A stretch of 64,000 nt of DNA from Curtobacterium sp. UNCCL20 (GCF_900101675.1 NZ_FNKG01000002.1:515005-579004); one strand, 5' to 3'; shown: positions 25,366-34,612, counted from the stretch's first letter. The notes: a model not told the origin generated them from the letters alone. Program-made: numbers and translations.

Positions 25366-26625
25366 TTACGCGAGCGCGTCGGTGATCGGCCGGAACTTGA
25401 GCGCCGTCTCGGCCACCTCACGCGCCGGGTCCGACCCGGCGACGATGCCGGCCCCGGCCCACGCCCGGACCGCTCCGTCGTCGGACAGCTGGGCACTGCG
25501 CAGCGCGAGCATCCACTCGCCGTCGCCGTTGGCACCGAGCCAGCCGACCGGCCCGGCGTAGCGCCCGCGGTCCACGCCCTCGAGCTCGGCGACCAGCCGG
25601 ACGGCGACGTCGGTCGGGGTGCCGGCGACCGCGGCGGTCGGGTGCAGGGCGTCCGCGACGTCCAACGAGGTCGTGCCCGTCGGCAGCGTCGCCTGCACGT
25701 CGGTGGCGAGGTGCCAGAGGTTCGGCAGCTGCAGTCGGAAGGGCTCGGCATCGGCGCGCAGGTCGGACGCGATCGGCCGGAGCGCTGCGAGCAGGCTGTC
25801 GATCGCGAAGGCGTGCTCCTCGACGTCCTTCCGGCTCGCGGCGAGGGCCTCGGCGGCGGCACGGTCCGACACGGCGTCGGCGCCCCGGGCCGCACTGCCG
25901 GCCAGGACCCGCGCGGTGAGACGGGTGCCGTCGGTCCGGGCGAGCGTCTCCGGCGTGGCCCCGACGAGCCCGTCGACCGCGAAGGTGACGCACTGCGGGT
26001 AGGCCTCGGCGAGGTCGAGCAGGAGCGCCCGGCGATCGGCGCCGGCGGGGAGCTGCCCGACCAGGTCGCGGGCGAGGACGACCTTCTCGGCGTCGCCCGC
26101 GGCGATGCGGCGCACGGCGTCGGCGACGCGCGCGGCGTAGGCGTCCTCGTCGATGCGCCCGGGGGAGAGGCGCACCGAGACGTGCTCGCCGACCTGCGGG
26201 ACCGGGGCCGAGGTGCGGGTGAACGCGAGGGGCGCCGGGTCGAGGGTGGTGTCGACGGCGGTGAGCCAGGCCTTGCCGCGGCGTCGGCCGATCACCACGC
26301 GCGGCACGACGAGGACGCTCGTCTCGGCGGAGTCGTCGGCGAAGGTGAAGGCGCCGAACGCCACGAGTCCGGTGCCGCGGAGCTGCACCGGGTCGTCGAC
26401 CACGGCGTCCTGCACCAGCGCGTGCCAGGCCTTCGAGGCGTCCCGCATCCGCTCCGGTCCGGAGAAGGTGAGGCGCAGTGCCTCGCCGATCCCGACGATG
26501 CCGTCGCCGTTCCGCACGAAGGCGAGCGGGTTGTCCCGGAGGGTGTGGCGGAGGACGGCGCCCGGGTCGTCGAGGATCCGGGTCGAGACCGTCAGCGGCG
26601 GGGCCGCCGTGGTGGTTCGGGTCAC
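25366..26625 (-). CDS. menF: Isochorismate synthase
   Basis: Converts chorismate to isochorismate, the first committed step of menaquinone synthesis. The C-terminal chorismate-binding domain carries KVVLARDLVG, the conserved LHPTAAVAGTP, RYAGPVGWLG and GAGIVAGSDPAREVAETALK. At 419 residues the size is normal for MenF/EntC. No siderophore genes are nearby and all other genes of the area are men genes, so MenF is more likely than EntC. It is divergent from menG with an 83-base gap. Confidence 0.92.
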   Translation of the reverse strand: MTRTTTAAPPLTVSTRILDDPGAVLRHTLRDNPLAFVRNGDGIVGIGEALRLTFSGPERMRDASKAWHALVQDAVVDDPVQLRGTGLVAFGAFTFADDSAETSVLVVPRVVIGRRRGKAWLTAVDTTLDPAPLAFTRTSAPVPQVGEHVSVRLSPGRIDEDAYAARVADAVRRIAAGDAEKVVLARDLVGQLPAGADRRALLLDLAEAYPQCVTFAVDGLVGATPETLARTDGTRLTARVLAGSAARGADAVSDRAAAEALAASRKDVEEHAFAIDSLLAALRPIASDLRADAEPFRLQLPNLWHLATDVQATLPTGTTSLDVADALHPTAAVAGTPTDVAVRLVAELEGVDRGRYAGPVGWLGANGDGEWMLALRSAQLSDDGAVRAWAGAGIVAGSDPAREVAETALKFRPITDALA

Positions 26626-26708
26626 GGACCGATCGTACGCGCCGCGTTCGGCCCGGACCTGCGATGCGCTCGGGGGAACGCTCGGCCGGGACCTCTAGGA
26701 TGTTGTGG

Positions 26709-27527
26709 GTGAGCAGAGCGGACCTGAACAAGCGGCCGGACGAGGTGGCGGCCATGTTCGACGACGTCGCCGCGAAGTACGACCTCACGAACGACATCCT
26801 CTCGGCGGGCAACGCCCCGCTGTGGCGTGTCGCGACGGTCCGCGCGGTCGACCCCCAGCCCGGCGAGCGCGTGCTCGACATCGCCGCGGGCACCGGTACG
26901 AGCGCTGCGGCCTTCGCCAAGAAGGGCGCCGAGGTCACCGCGCTCGACCTCTCCGCGGGGATGATCGCCGTCGGCCGAGAGCGCCACCCCGAGATCACCT
27001 TCGTCGAGGGTGACGCCGAACACCTGCCCTTCGACGACGACACCTTCGACGCCGTGTCGATCTCGTTCGGGCTCCGCAACGTCAACGACCCGATGCAGGC
27101 CCTCGGCGAGATGCTCCGCGTCCTGAAGCCCGGCGGCCGCGTCGTCATCTGCGAGTTCTCGACCCCGCCGATCGCGCTCCTGCGCTTCGGCTACGGCGCC
27201 TACCTCAAGCGGGTGCTGCCCGGTGTCGCCCGGCTGTCGTCGAGCAACCCGGCGGCCTACCGCTACCTCGCCGAGTCGATCGAGGCGTGGCCCGAGCAGC
27301 AGGTGCTCAGCCAGTGGCTCCGCGGCGTCGGCTTCACGATGGTCGCCTACCGCAACCTGACCGCCGGCATCGTGGCGCTGCACCGCGGCCGGAAGCCCGT
27401 GGCGGGCACGGTCCGCGAGTCGGTCGCCCGTCGCGCCAAGGCACGTCGCGAGCACCAGCACACCGGCGAGCAGCCGAGCATCGACCCCACCGGCGAGCAG
27501 CCCAGCGTCGACCCCACCGCCGGCTGA
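26709..27527 (+). CDS. menG: Demethylmenaquinone methyltransferase
   Basis: The last step of menaquinone synthesis, a SAM-dependent C-methylation (UbiE/MenG family). Motif I is VLDIAAGTGTSAAAFAKKG; family signatures are NDILSAGNAPLWR near the N-terminus and ISFGLRNVNDP. The final ~45 residues are an added hydrophilic tail containing a duplicated segment GEQPSIDPT / GEQPSVDPT. TAGGAT (26696-26701) ends seven bases before the GTG start, again leaderless. A polyprenyl diphosphate synthase gene follows. Confidence 0.94.
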   Translation: MSRADLNKRPDEVAAMFDDVAAKYDLTNDILSAGNAPLWRVATVRAVDPQPGERVLDIAAGTGTSAAAFAKKGAEVTALDLSAGMIAVGRERHPEITFVEGDAEHLPFDDDTFDAVSISFGLRNVNDPMQALGEMLRVLKPGGRVVICEFSTPPIALLRFGYGAYLKRVLPGVARLSSSNPAAYRYLAESIEAWPEQQVLSQWLRGVGFTMVAYRNLTAGIVALHRGRKPVAGTVRESVARRAKARREHQHTGEQPSIDPTGEQPSVDPTAG

Positions 27528-27557
27528 CCGGTCCACCCCCGAACCACGGAGCAGCAC

Positions 27558-28637
27558 TTGAACCCGAGCGTCCCGGTCGCACGTCGCGCACCGAGTCTCC
27601 GCGCATCGTTGGGCATCGGCGAGCGGCTGTTCGCCACGCCCTCGGAGCGGCGGTTCATCGCTGCCGTCGACGACGGGCTCGAGCTCGTCGAGCAGGGCCT
27701 CGAAGAAGCCATGCGCTCGACCGACACCCTGGCGGACACCACCAGCCGGTACCTCCTGTCGGCGGGCGGCAAGCGCATCCGGCCGACGCTGACCCTGCTC
27801 ATCGCACAGCTCGGCGACGGCGTGACGGACGCGGTCGTGAAGGCCGCTGTGAGCATCGAGACGACTCACTTGGCGTCGCTCTACCACGACGACGTGATGG
27901 ACGAGGCGCCGGTCCGGCGCGGCGTCCCGGCAGCGCACGTGACCTACGGCAACAACGTGGCGATCCTGACCGGTGACCTGCTCTTCGCCCGCGCCAGCCT
28001 CATCACGGCCGACCTCGGCACCGAGGGCATCCGGATGCAGGCCGAGACCTTCCAGCGGCTCTGCATGGGTCAGCTGCACGAGACCACGGGTCCGCAGCCC
28101 GAGGACGACCCGGTCGAGCACTACATCCAGGTGCTCAGCGACAAGACCGGCTCGCTCATCGCCACGGCCGCCCGCGCCGGTGTGATGTTCTCAGGAGCCG
28201 ACCGCACCTACCTCGACGCCGTCGGGACCTTCGGCGAGAAGGTCGGCGTGGCCTTCCAGCTCGTCGACGACGTCATCGACCTCGCGCCGGCGAAGGACAA
28301 GACCGGCAAGATCGCCGGCAACGACCTCCGGGCCGGTGTCGACACGCTGCCGCTGCTGCAGCTCCGTCGACTCGCCGCGACCGGGGCTCCGGACGCCGTC
28401 GCGCTCCTCCAACGCATCGAGCGCGACGTCAACGCGGCACCGGACGACGTCGTGGACTCCGCGCCGTACCAGTCCGCCGTGGCCGCGCTCCGCGAGCACG
28501 AGGCCACCACCGCCACCCGGGCCGTCGCGGTCCGGTGGGCGACCGAGGCGGTCGACGCGCTCGCACCCCTGCCCGACGGGACGGTGAAGCGGGCCCTCAT
28601 CCGCTTCGCCGAGTCCGTCGTCGAACGAAGCCGCTGA
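27558..28637 (+). CDS. Polyprenyl diphosphate synthase (menaquinone side chain)
   Basis: A trans-prenyltransferase extending allylic diphosphates with IPP. The first Asp-rich motif is YHDDVMDEAPVRRG, the second QLVDDVIDLAPAKDK, with the KR diphosphate site in GGKRIRPTLTLL. The small residues upstream of the first motif fit a long-chain (hepta- to decaprenyl) product, as needed for the menaquinone tail. At 359 residues it starts at a TTG (GGAG upstream) 30 bases after menG, probably one operon. Confidence 0.92.
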   Translation: MNPSVPVARRAPSLRASLGIGERLFATPSERRFIAAVDDGLELVEQGLEEAMRSTDTLADTTSRYLLSAGGKRIRPTLTLLIAQLGDGVTDAVVKAAVSIETTHLASLYHDDVMDEAPVRRGVPAAHVTYGNNVAILTGDLLFARASLITADLGTEGIRMQAETFQRLCMGQLHETTGPQPEDDPVEHYIQVLSDKTGSLIATAARAGVMFSGADRTYLDAVGTFGEKVGVAFQLVDDVIDLAPAKDKTGKIAGNDLRAGVDTLPLLQLRRLAATGAPDAVALLQRIERDVNAAPDDVVDSAPYQSAVAALREHEATTATRAVAVRWATEAVDALAPLPDGTVKRALIRFAESVVERSR

Positions 28638-28756
28638 CGCGGCAGGTCCCGGCCGGATCCGCCCGGGACCGCCGGAACCCCGCCCGGACCAGCCGCAACC
28701 CCGCCGGGACACCGACCGCCGGGAGCACCCGACCCGAACGAAACTGGAGACGATCA

Positions 28757-30127
28757 GTGCCCACCCTCCGAGTCGCCATCGTCGGCGCCGGCCCCGCCGG
28801 TATCTACGCCGCGGACATCCTGCTGCGCGAGGCCCACGGCCACGACGTGTCGATCGACCTGTTCGAACAGCTCCCGGCCCCGTACGGCCTGGTCCGCTAC
28901 GGCGTCGCGCCCGACCACCCGCGCATCAAGGGCATCGTCAACGCGCTGCGCGACGTGCTCGACCGGGGCGTGGTCCGGCTGTTCGGCAACGTCCGCTTCG
29001 GCGAGGACATCACCCTCGACGACCTCCGGAAGCACTACCACGCCGTGGTGTTCTCGACGGGGGCGATCAAGGACGCCGACCTCGACGTCCCGGGTGTCGA
29101 GCTCGAGGGGTCCTACGGCGCGGCCGAGTTCGTGAGCTGGTTCGACGGACACCCCGACGTCCCGCGCACCTGGCCACTCACCGCCTCGAGCGTCGCGGTG
29201 ATCGGCAACGGCAACGTCGCCCTCGACGTGTCCCGCATCCTCGCGAAGCACGCCGACGACCTGCTGCCGACCGAGATCCCGGCGAACGTGTACGAGGGTC
29301 TCAAGGCGTCACCGGTCACGGACGTGCACGTGTTCGGCCGTCGCGGGCCGGCGCAGGTGAAGTTCACCCCGCTGGAGCTCCGTGAGCTCGGGGAGCTGCG
29401 CGACGTCGACATGATCGTCTACGACGAGGACTTCGACCACGACGAGGCCTCGAAGAACGCCATCGCCACGAACAAGCAGATCATGGTGATGAACCGCGTG
29501 CTCGAGCAGTGGCGCACGCGTGAGACCGGGCAGGCGAGCCGTCGCCTGCACCTGCACTTCTACGCGAAGCCCCTCGAGTTCGTCGGCGAGGACGGCACGC
29601 TCACCGCCATCCGGTACGAGCGCACCCGGCCGAACGGGCAGGGCGGCGTCGAGGGCACCGGCGAGGTCCGCGAGATCCCGATCCAGGCCGCCTACCGCGC
29701 CGTCGGCTACTTCGGGTCGCCGCTGCCGGGCGTGCCGTTCGACGAGCGCCACGGCGTCATCCCGAACCACGAGGGCCAGGTCCTCGACGACGACAACCAG
29801 CAGATCCCCGGCGTCTACGCCACCGGCTGGATCAAGCGCGGACCGGTCGGCCTGATCGGGCACACCAAGTCCGACGCGATGGAGACCGTCCAGCACATCG
29901 TCAACGACCAGGCCAGCTGGTGGACGCCGGAGGACCCGTCCGAGGGCGCGATCCCGGCGCTCCTCGCCGAGCGCGGTGTCGAGTACACCGACCTCGACGG
30001 CTGGCACAACCTCGACGCCCACGAACTCGCCCTCGGCGCGGCGGAGGGTCGCGAGCGCATCAAGGTCGTGCCGCGCGAGGAGATGGTCGACGTCTCCCTC
30101 GGTCGCGCGGACGCGCGCACGAGCTGA
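28757..30127 (+). CDS. Ferredoxin-NADP+ reductase, FprA/adrenodoxin-reductase type
   Basis: A 456-residue FAD enzyme shuttling electrons between NADPH and ferredoxin. The FAD dinucleotide fold begins VAIVGAGPAGIYAADILL; the NADPH fold has AVIGNGNVALDVSRIL; the C-terminal GWIKRGPVGLIGHTKSDA completes the FAD site and is diagnostic of the glutathione-reductase-like FprA group. The start is a GTG after TGGAGA. The 119-base upstream gap contains imperfect short CCGCC/CCGGGAC repeats and no clear promoter. Confidence 0.92.
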   Translation: MPTLRVAIVGAGPAGIYAADILLREAHGHDVSIDLFEQLPAPYGLVRYGVAPDHPRIKGIVNALRDVLDRGVVRLFGNVRFGEDITLDDLRKHYHAVVFSTGAIKDADLDVPGVELEGSYGAAEFVSWFDGHPDVPRTWPLTASSVAVIGNGNVALDVSRILAKHADDLLPTEIPANVYEGLKASPVTDVHVFGRRGPAQVKFTPLELRELGELRDVDMIVYDEDFDHDEASKNAIATNKQIMVMNRVLEQWRTRETGQASRRLHLHFYAKPLEFVGEDGTLTAIRYERTRPNGQGGVEGTGEVREIPIQAAYRAVGYFGSPLPGVPFDERHGVIPNHEGQVLDDDNQQIPGVYATGWIKRGPVGLIGHTKSDAMETVQHIVNDQASWWTPEDPSEGAIPALLAERGVEYTDLDGWHNLDAHELALGAAEGRERIKVVPREEMVDVSLGRADARTS

Positions 30128-30143
30128 CGCCGAGCCGATCGTC

Positions 30144-31268
30144 ATGGCGACCGCACGCCCCGCACCGCACACCGCGGTGCGGGGCGCGCCCGTCTCCGGG
30201 GTCCGGCTGCAGGGTGTGGACGTCGCCCGCGCGCTGGCGCTGCTCGGCATGATGGCGACGCACGTCGGCGGCATCGCGGACCAGGTGGACTGGTCGGACC
30301 CGAGCACGTGGACGGCGATCGCGCACGGCCGGTCGTCGTCGCTCTTCGCGGTGCTGGCGGGCGTGTCGATCGGCCTCACCAGCGGGCGAACGGCCCCGCC
30401 TGGTCCGCCGGCGATCGGACGTATCCGGGCCCGGCTCGCCGTCCGGGCCGTGGTCGTCGTGGCGATCGGCCTGCTGCTCATGGCGCTGCAGACGCCCGTG
30501 TACGTGATCCTGCCCACGTACGGCGCGCTCTTCGTGCTGGCGATCCCGGTGCTGCGGCTACGGGCGCGGTGGCTCCTCGTGCTCGCTGCGACGTGTGCGG
30601 TGGCCTCGCCGGTCGTCGCGCTGGCGATCGTCCCGCTCTACGCCGACGCGGGCATGTGGGAGGTGCAGCTCGGCCTGGTCTACCCCGTCGTCACCTTCCT
30701 GGCGTACGTGCTGGTCGGTCTGGCGGTCGCCCGCACCGGCCTGGAGGAACGGGGTGCGCAGGTCGTGCTCCTCGCGTCCGGTGCGGTGGTCGCCCTGGCC
30801 GCGTACCTGGTCGGGAACGCCCTCGCCCCGGTGCCCGTCGACGCCGCGTTCGCGTTCCCCGGTGTCCCGTACGCCGGCGAGGGGAGCACTCCAGCCGAGG
30901 CGTTCGCCCAGCTGTTCCTGTCACCGCGTGACCACTCGTCCTCCGTCGTGGACGTCGTCGGCACCGCGGGGGTCGCGGTCGCCGTGATCGCGCTCTGCAC
31001 CCTCGTGTTCGACGGCCGCGGGCGGTCGGCCGCACGGATCGCGTTCCCGCTGGCCGCCGTGGGATCGATGCCGCTCACGGTGTACGCGGGGCACCTCGTG
31101 GTGCTGGCGGTCCTGCCCGTGTCTCCGGACTCCGGCGCGGCGTGGGGGTGGTTCGCGGCCGGGTCGGTGCTGTTCGCGATGCTCTGGCGCCGGTTCGTCG
31201 GGCGCGGCCCCCTCGAGCAGCTCACCGCTCGGCTGACACGCCTCGTCCCCGACGCTCCCGCCCGCTGA
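30144..31268 (+). CDS. Acyltransferase-like membrane protein (HGSNAT_cat/DUF1624-DUF418 type)
   Basis: A 374-residue protein with about ten hydrophobic helices. The N-terminal LQGVDVARALALLGMMATHVG matches the start of the heparan-alpha-glucosaminide N-acetyltransferase catalytic domain, and the late SMPLTVYAGHLVVLAVL matches DUF418. The family moves acyl groups across membranes onto sugars or lipids; the substrate is unknown. It follows fprA by 16 bases but no functional link is evident. Confidence 0.82.
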   Translation: MATARPAPHTAVRGAPVSGVRLQGVDVARALALLGMMATHVGGIADQVDWSDPSTWTAIAHGRSSSLFAVLAGVSIGLTSGRTAPPGPPAIGRIRARLAVRAVVVVAIGLLLMALQTPVYVILPTYGALFVLAIPVLRLRARWLLVLAATCAVASPVVALAIVPLYADAGMWEVQLGLVYPVVTFLAYVLVGLAVARTGLEERGAQVVLLASGAVVALAAYLVGNALAPVPVDAAFAFPGVPYAGEGSTPAEAFAQLFLSPRDHSSSVVDVVGTAGVAVAVIALCTLVFDGRGRSAARIAFPLAAVGSMPLTVYAGHLVVLAVLPVSPDSGAAWGWFAAGSVLFAMLWRRFVGRGPLEQLTARLTRLVPDAPAR

Positions 31269-31312
31269 CCGCACGCGCGAGGCGGAGGCGAGCCGCGCCT
31301 CCAGTCCGATCG

Positions 31313-32773
31313 CTACTGCAGCGCCGCCGTGAGCCGCGCGACGTTGTCGAGCACCTTGGACCGACGCGGCCGCGTCTCCCACGCGTCGAGCGAGAGCTCG
31401 AAGCTGTGCTCCTTGTAGGCGCCCTGCACCTCGCGCAGCGCGTTCACGAACCGGCGGCCGCGCACCATGACGGAGACCTCGAGGTTGAGGCTGAAGGACC
31501 GCATGTCCATGTTGCTCGACCCGATCACGGCGACCTCGTCGTCGATCGTGAAGTGCTTCGCGTGCAGGATCGTCGGCGCGCGGTAGAGCCAGATCTTCAC
31601 CCCGGCCTTCAGCAGCCCCTCGTAGTAGGAGCGCTGGGCGTGCCACGTCATCGCGTGGTCGCCCATCTCACCGACGAACAGCTCCACCTCGACCCCGCGC
31701 TGCGCCGTCGTGGTGATCGCGTAGAGCATCGAGTCGTCCGGCACGAAGTACGGCGACGTGATCGACACCTTCTCCTGCGCCGAGTAGAGCAGTGCGTTGA
31801 AGAGCCGCAGGTTGTTCTCGCCGTCGAACCCGGGGCCGGACGGGACGACCTGGCAGTCGAGCGCGTCACCGCGGTCGGCGCGCTGCACCGGGTCGCTCTC
31901 GCGGAGGAGCAGCTCGTCGGTCTCGCTGTACCAGTCGGTCACGAACAGGGCGTTGAGTCCTGCGACGACCGGCCCCTCGAACCGGGCGAACAGGTCCTTG
32001 TAGACCATGCCCCGGTCGAGGTGCGACTTGAGGTCGTACGACTTGTCGATGAGGTTCTGCGAGCCGGTGAACGCCACGGAACCGTCGATGACGACGATCT
32101 TCCGGTGGTTCCGGAGGTCCGGGCGCTGGAACTTCCCCTGCAGCGGCAGGAGCGGCAGCATGAGGTGCCACTCGATGCCGGCGCGGTCCATGAACGCCAG
32201 GGTGTCCTTGTAGCCCGGGTAGCCGCGGCTCGCCCAGTGGTCGAGGAGCAGCCGAACCGTCACTCCGCGGGCCTGTGCTCGCGCGAGGGCCTCGAAGAAC
32301 GGGCGTGTGGTGTCGTCGAGCGTCGCGATGTAGAACTCGACGTGCACGAACCGGCGCGCATCGTCGATCGACTTGGCCATCTCGGCGATGGACTCGTCGT
32401 AGTCCGGGTACAGCTCAGCCGAGTTGCCGCCGACCAGGGGCATCGCGCCGAGCTCCCGGTTCAGCCGCGTGACGCTCTCCAGCCACAGCGGCCACGGGTG
32501 ATCGCGTCGCACCCGCTCGATGCCCTCGGTCTGCTCGAGGATGTACGCGTTGATCTCCGTCTGCTTCTCACGCCGCGACCGGGGGAGCTTCGTCGACCCG
32601 ATGACCAGGAACACGATGAACCCGATGTAGGGGATGAGGAAGATCGCCAGCAGCCAAGCGGTGGCGGTCTGCGGCTTGCGGTTGATCGGGACGTAGATGA
32701 TCGAGAAGGCGCGGATCGCCAGGTCCAGCAGGACGAGCAGGACGGTGATCGTGACGGTGAGCCAGTGCTCCAC
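31313..32773 (-). CDS. cls: Cardiolipin synthase
   Basis: A 486-residue phospholipase D-type enzyme making cardiolipin from phosphatidylglycerol. An N-terminal PLDc_N anchor with two helices (residues ~6-26 and 38-58) is followed by two HKD motifs: HRKIVVIDGSVAFTGSQN and HAKHFTIDDEVAVIGSSNMD. Its tail is 44 bases from the convergent membrane protein gene, with a degenerate palindrome of the GGAGGCG family (31284-31302) in the gap. Confidence 0.93.
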   Translation of the reverse strand: MEHWLTVTITVLLVLLDLAIRAFSIIYVPINRKPQTATAWLLAIFLIPYIGFIVFLVIGSTKLPRSRREKQTEINAYILEQTEGIERVRRDHPWPLWLESVTRLNRELGAMPLVGGNSAELYPDYDESIAEMAKSIDDARRFVHVEFYIATLDDTTRPFFEALARAQARGVTVRLLLDHWASRGYPGYKDTLAFMDRAGIEWHLMLPLLPLQGKFQRPDLRNHRKIVVIDGSVAFTGSQNLIDKSYDLKSHLDRGMVYKDLFARFEGPVVAGLNALFVTDWYSETDELLLRESDPVQRADRGDALDCQVVPSGPGFDGENNLRLFNALLYSAQEKVSITSPYFVPDDSMLYAITTTAQRGVEVELFVGEMGDHAMTWHAQRSYYEGLLKAGVKIWLYRAPTILHAKHFTIDDEVAVIGSSNMDMRSFSLNLEVSVMVRGRRFVNALREVQGAYKEHSFELSLDAWETRPRRSKVLDNVARLTAALQ

Positions 32774-32815
32774 GGGGTGCCGGTGTCGTGTTCTGTTGTG
32801 CGGGGGACCGCGGCG

Positions 32816-33304
32816 TCAGCGGAAGTTGATGTACTGCAGCGGGACGTCGAACTCTTCACCCTTGAGGAGCTGGATCGTGTTCTGCAGGTCGTCTCGGCTC
32901 TTCGAGGAGACACGGAGCTCGTCGCCCTGGATCTGGCTCTTCACGCTCTTCGGCGCATTGGCGCGGAGGAACGCACCGATCTTCTTCGCCACGTCCTGCT
33001 CGATGCCGTTCTTGAAGCTCACCTCGATGCGGTACTCCTTGCCAGAGGGGTAGGGGTCGCCGGCGTCGAGGCTCTTCAGGCTGATGCCGCGCTTGATCGC
33101 CTTGCTCTGCAGGACGTCGAGGACGGCCTTCGCGCGCTCTTCCGAGTTCGCCTTGATGAGGACGTCCTCACCGCTGAACGCGATCGACGCATCGGCACCC
33201 TTGAAGTCGTACCGCTGCTCGATCTCCTTGGCGGCCTGGTTGAGGGCGTTCTCCGCCTCCATCTTGTCGACCTTGCTGACCACGTCGAAGGAGCTGTCTG
33301 CCAT
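32816..33304 (-). CDS. YajQ-family nucleotide-binding protein
   Basis: A 162-residue protein with two RNP-like domains: N-terminal SSFDVVSKVDKMEAENALNQ, central QRYDFKGADASIAF, C-terminal SQIQGDELRVSSKSRDDLQ. The family binds nucleic acid or cyclic di-GMP in proteobacteria; the role in actinobacteria is unsettled. The ATG at 33304 is seven bases after a TAGGCT -10 hexamer (33317-33312), so it is probably leaderless; the open frame upstream of it is not conserved-looking. Confidence 0.92.
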   Translation of the reverse strand: MADSSFDVVSKVDKMEAENALNQAAKEIEQRYDFKGADASIAFSGEDVLIKANSEERAKAVLDVLQSKAIKRGISLKSLDAGDPYPSGKEYRIEVSFKNGIEQDVAKKIGAFLRANAPKSVKSQIQGDELRVSSKSRDDLQNTIQLLKGEEFDVPLQYINFR

Positions 33305-33451
33305 GCCGGACAGCCTATCGGCGGACGGGAGGCGCGGTTCGACCCCCACGCACGGGGTGCGGTGGACGTGATGGTCACGACCACTGCCCGTGATCGGCTA
33401 TGCTTTCTTGCGCGCCTTCGGTTGGTGACTACACGGGCCGGGTGCGCACAT

Positions 33452-33533
33452 GGCAAGTTACCCAAGCGGCCAAAGGGATCTGACTGTAAATCAGCCGGCG
33501 TAGCCTTCGGGGGTTCGAATCCCTCACTTGCCA
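33452..33533 (+). tRNA. tRNA-Tyr (GTA)
   Basis: An 82-base class II tRNA with a seven-base acceptor stem GGCAAGT/ACTTGCC, anticodon GTA at 33486-33488, a variable arm CCGGCGTAGCCTTCGG and TTCGAAT in the T loop. The CCA end is not encoded. A TATGCT -10 hexamer lies at 33399-33404. It is followed by a triple tandem repeat and a terminator. Confidence 0.96.
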
Positions 33534-33544
33534 CTGTGTTTGTT

Positions 33545-33604
33545 GCACGACGCTGAAGGGTGTTTGTACGACGCTGAAGGGTGTTCGCACGACGCTGAAG
33601 GAAG
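33545..33604 (+). repeat. Three 21-bp direct repeats behind tRNA-Tyr
   Basis: The word ACGACGCTGAAGG recurs at 33547, 33568 and 33589, a strict 21-base period; the units differ only in a few bases between the words and the third is shortened. They lie between tRNA-Tyr and its terminator and so are part of the primary tRNA transcript. Confidence 0.75.
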
Positions 33605-33627
33605 ATCAGTGCGTGGGGACACCGGAA

Positions 33628-33657
33628 CGAAAGCCCCGTCCTCGGACGGGGCTTTCG
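33628..33657 (+). terminator. Terminator of the tRNA-Tyr transcript
   Basis: A 13-base stem CGAAAGCCCCGTC / GACGGGGCTTTCG with a four-base loop, followed by TCGTTCC. It is of the same AAGCCCC...GGGGCTTTCG style as the bS22 and tRNA-Met terminators. Confidence 0.8.
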
Positions 33658-33679
33658 TCGTTCCTGGCAGGATCGGGGC

Positions 33680-34501
33680 ATGGCCGCAGACCCGACACCG
33701 TCCCAGTTCGCCGACCTCGCCGAGTCGATCGCCCGCGAAGCAGCGGCACTCGCCGCGCGTCGCCGGGCCGAGGGTGTCGAGGTCGCCGACCGCAAGTCGA
33801 GCATCGTCGACGTCGTCACCGCCGCCGACCGCGAGGTCGAGGCACTCATCCGCACCCGCATCGCCGAGGCCCGACCGGACGACGCCTTCCACGGCGAGGA
33901 GTCCGGGACCGGGACCGGTACCTCCGGCATCACCTGGGTGGTCGACCCGATCGACGGGACCGTCAACTACCTCTACGGCAGCCCGGAGTACGGCGTCAGC
34001 ATCGGCGTCGTCCGCGGTGGCGCCGACCCGACCACGTGGGAGCCCGTGGCCGGTGTCGTCGTGGCCCCGGCGACCGGCACCGTGTACCGAGCGGCGGCCG
34101 GCGCCGGGGCGACCCGCGACGGCGACCCGCTGCGCGTCGGCGCGCCCGAGTCCCTCGCCGAGACGCTCGTCGCCACCGGCTTCGGGTACACCGCCGAACG
34201 GCGCCGGCAGCAGGTCCAGGTGCTCGCCGGGCTCATCGGCGAGGTCCGCGACATCCGGCGCGGGGGAGCGGCGTCGCTGGACTGCTGCGCGGTCGGAGCG
34301 GGGACGGTCGACGCCTACTACGAGCGGGGGATCAACCCGTGGGACATGGCCGCCGGGTCGATCGTCGCGCAGGAGTCCGGCGCCGAGGTCCGCATCTGGG
34401 AGGCCGGCGGCACACGGTCGTTCCTCTTCGCGAGCCCTGCCGTGGCGGACGAGCTCACCGCGCTCGTGCAGCGTCTCGAGGGAGCCGTCCTGGCGGTGTG
34501 A
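33680..34501 (+). CDS. Inositol monophosphatase family protein
   Basis: A 273-residue Mg-dependent sugar-phosphate phosphatase. Metal-site motifs are intact: EE (HGEESG), the central VVDPIDGTVNYLYG and the C-terminal NPWDMAAGSIVAQESGA. Candidate substrates are inositol phosphate, histidinol phosphate or fructose bisphosphate; nothing in the neighbourhood decides. CAGGAT (33668-33673) six bases before the ATG suggests leaderless expression, unless it shares read-through from tRNA-Tyr. Confidence 0.9.
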   Translation: MAADPTPSQFADLAESIAREAAALAARRRAEGVEVADRKSSIVDVVTAADREVEALIRTRIAEARPDDAFHGEESGTGTGTSGITWVVDPIDGTVNYLYGSPEYGVSIGVVRGGADPTTWEPVAGVVVAPATGTVYRAAAGAGATRDGDPLRVGAPESLAETLVATGFGYTAERRRQQVQVLAGLIGEVRDIRRGGAASLDCCAVGAGTVDAYYERGINPWDMAAGSIVAQESGAEVRIWEAGGTRSFLFASPAVADELTALVQRLEGAVLAV

Positions 34502-34567
34502 ACGGCCTGACCCCTCGCTCTGGGGGAGCCGTGTGGTCATGACCAGGACTGGCGACACGCTAGGGCT

Positions 34568-34612
34568 TTTGCTACCGTTCTCCAGTCCCGTTATCTGCTC
34601 GTTACCAACGAG
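34568..34612 (+). promoter_or_regulatory. Promoter and adjoining inverted repeat of the M23 peptidase gene
   Basis: TTGCTA (34568-34573), 16 bases, TTATCT (34590-34595), immediately followed by the inverted repeat GCTCGTT-ACC-AACGAGC (34596-34612). The repeat covers the expected transcription start, so it is either an operator or a 5' hairpin of the mRNA. Confidence 0.5.

Noticed and set aside
31142..33556. 804-codon plus-strand open frame opposite cls and yajQ, reading into tRNA-Tyr
   Set aside because: Runs through a tRNA gene and mirrors HKD-motif coding on the other strand.
33545..33604. Possible CRISPR-like array
   Set aside because: Only three units of 21 bases with no unique spacers and no cas genes; simple tandem repeats.
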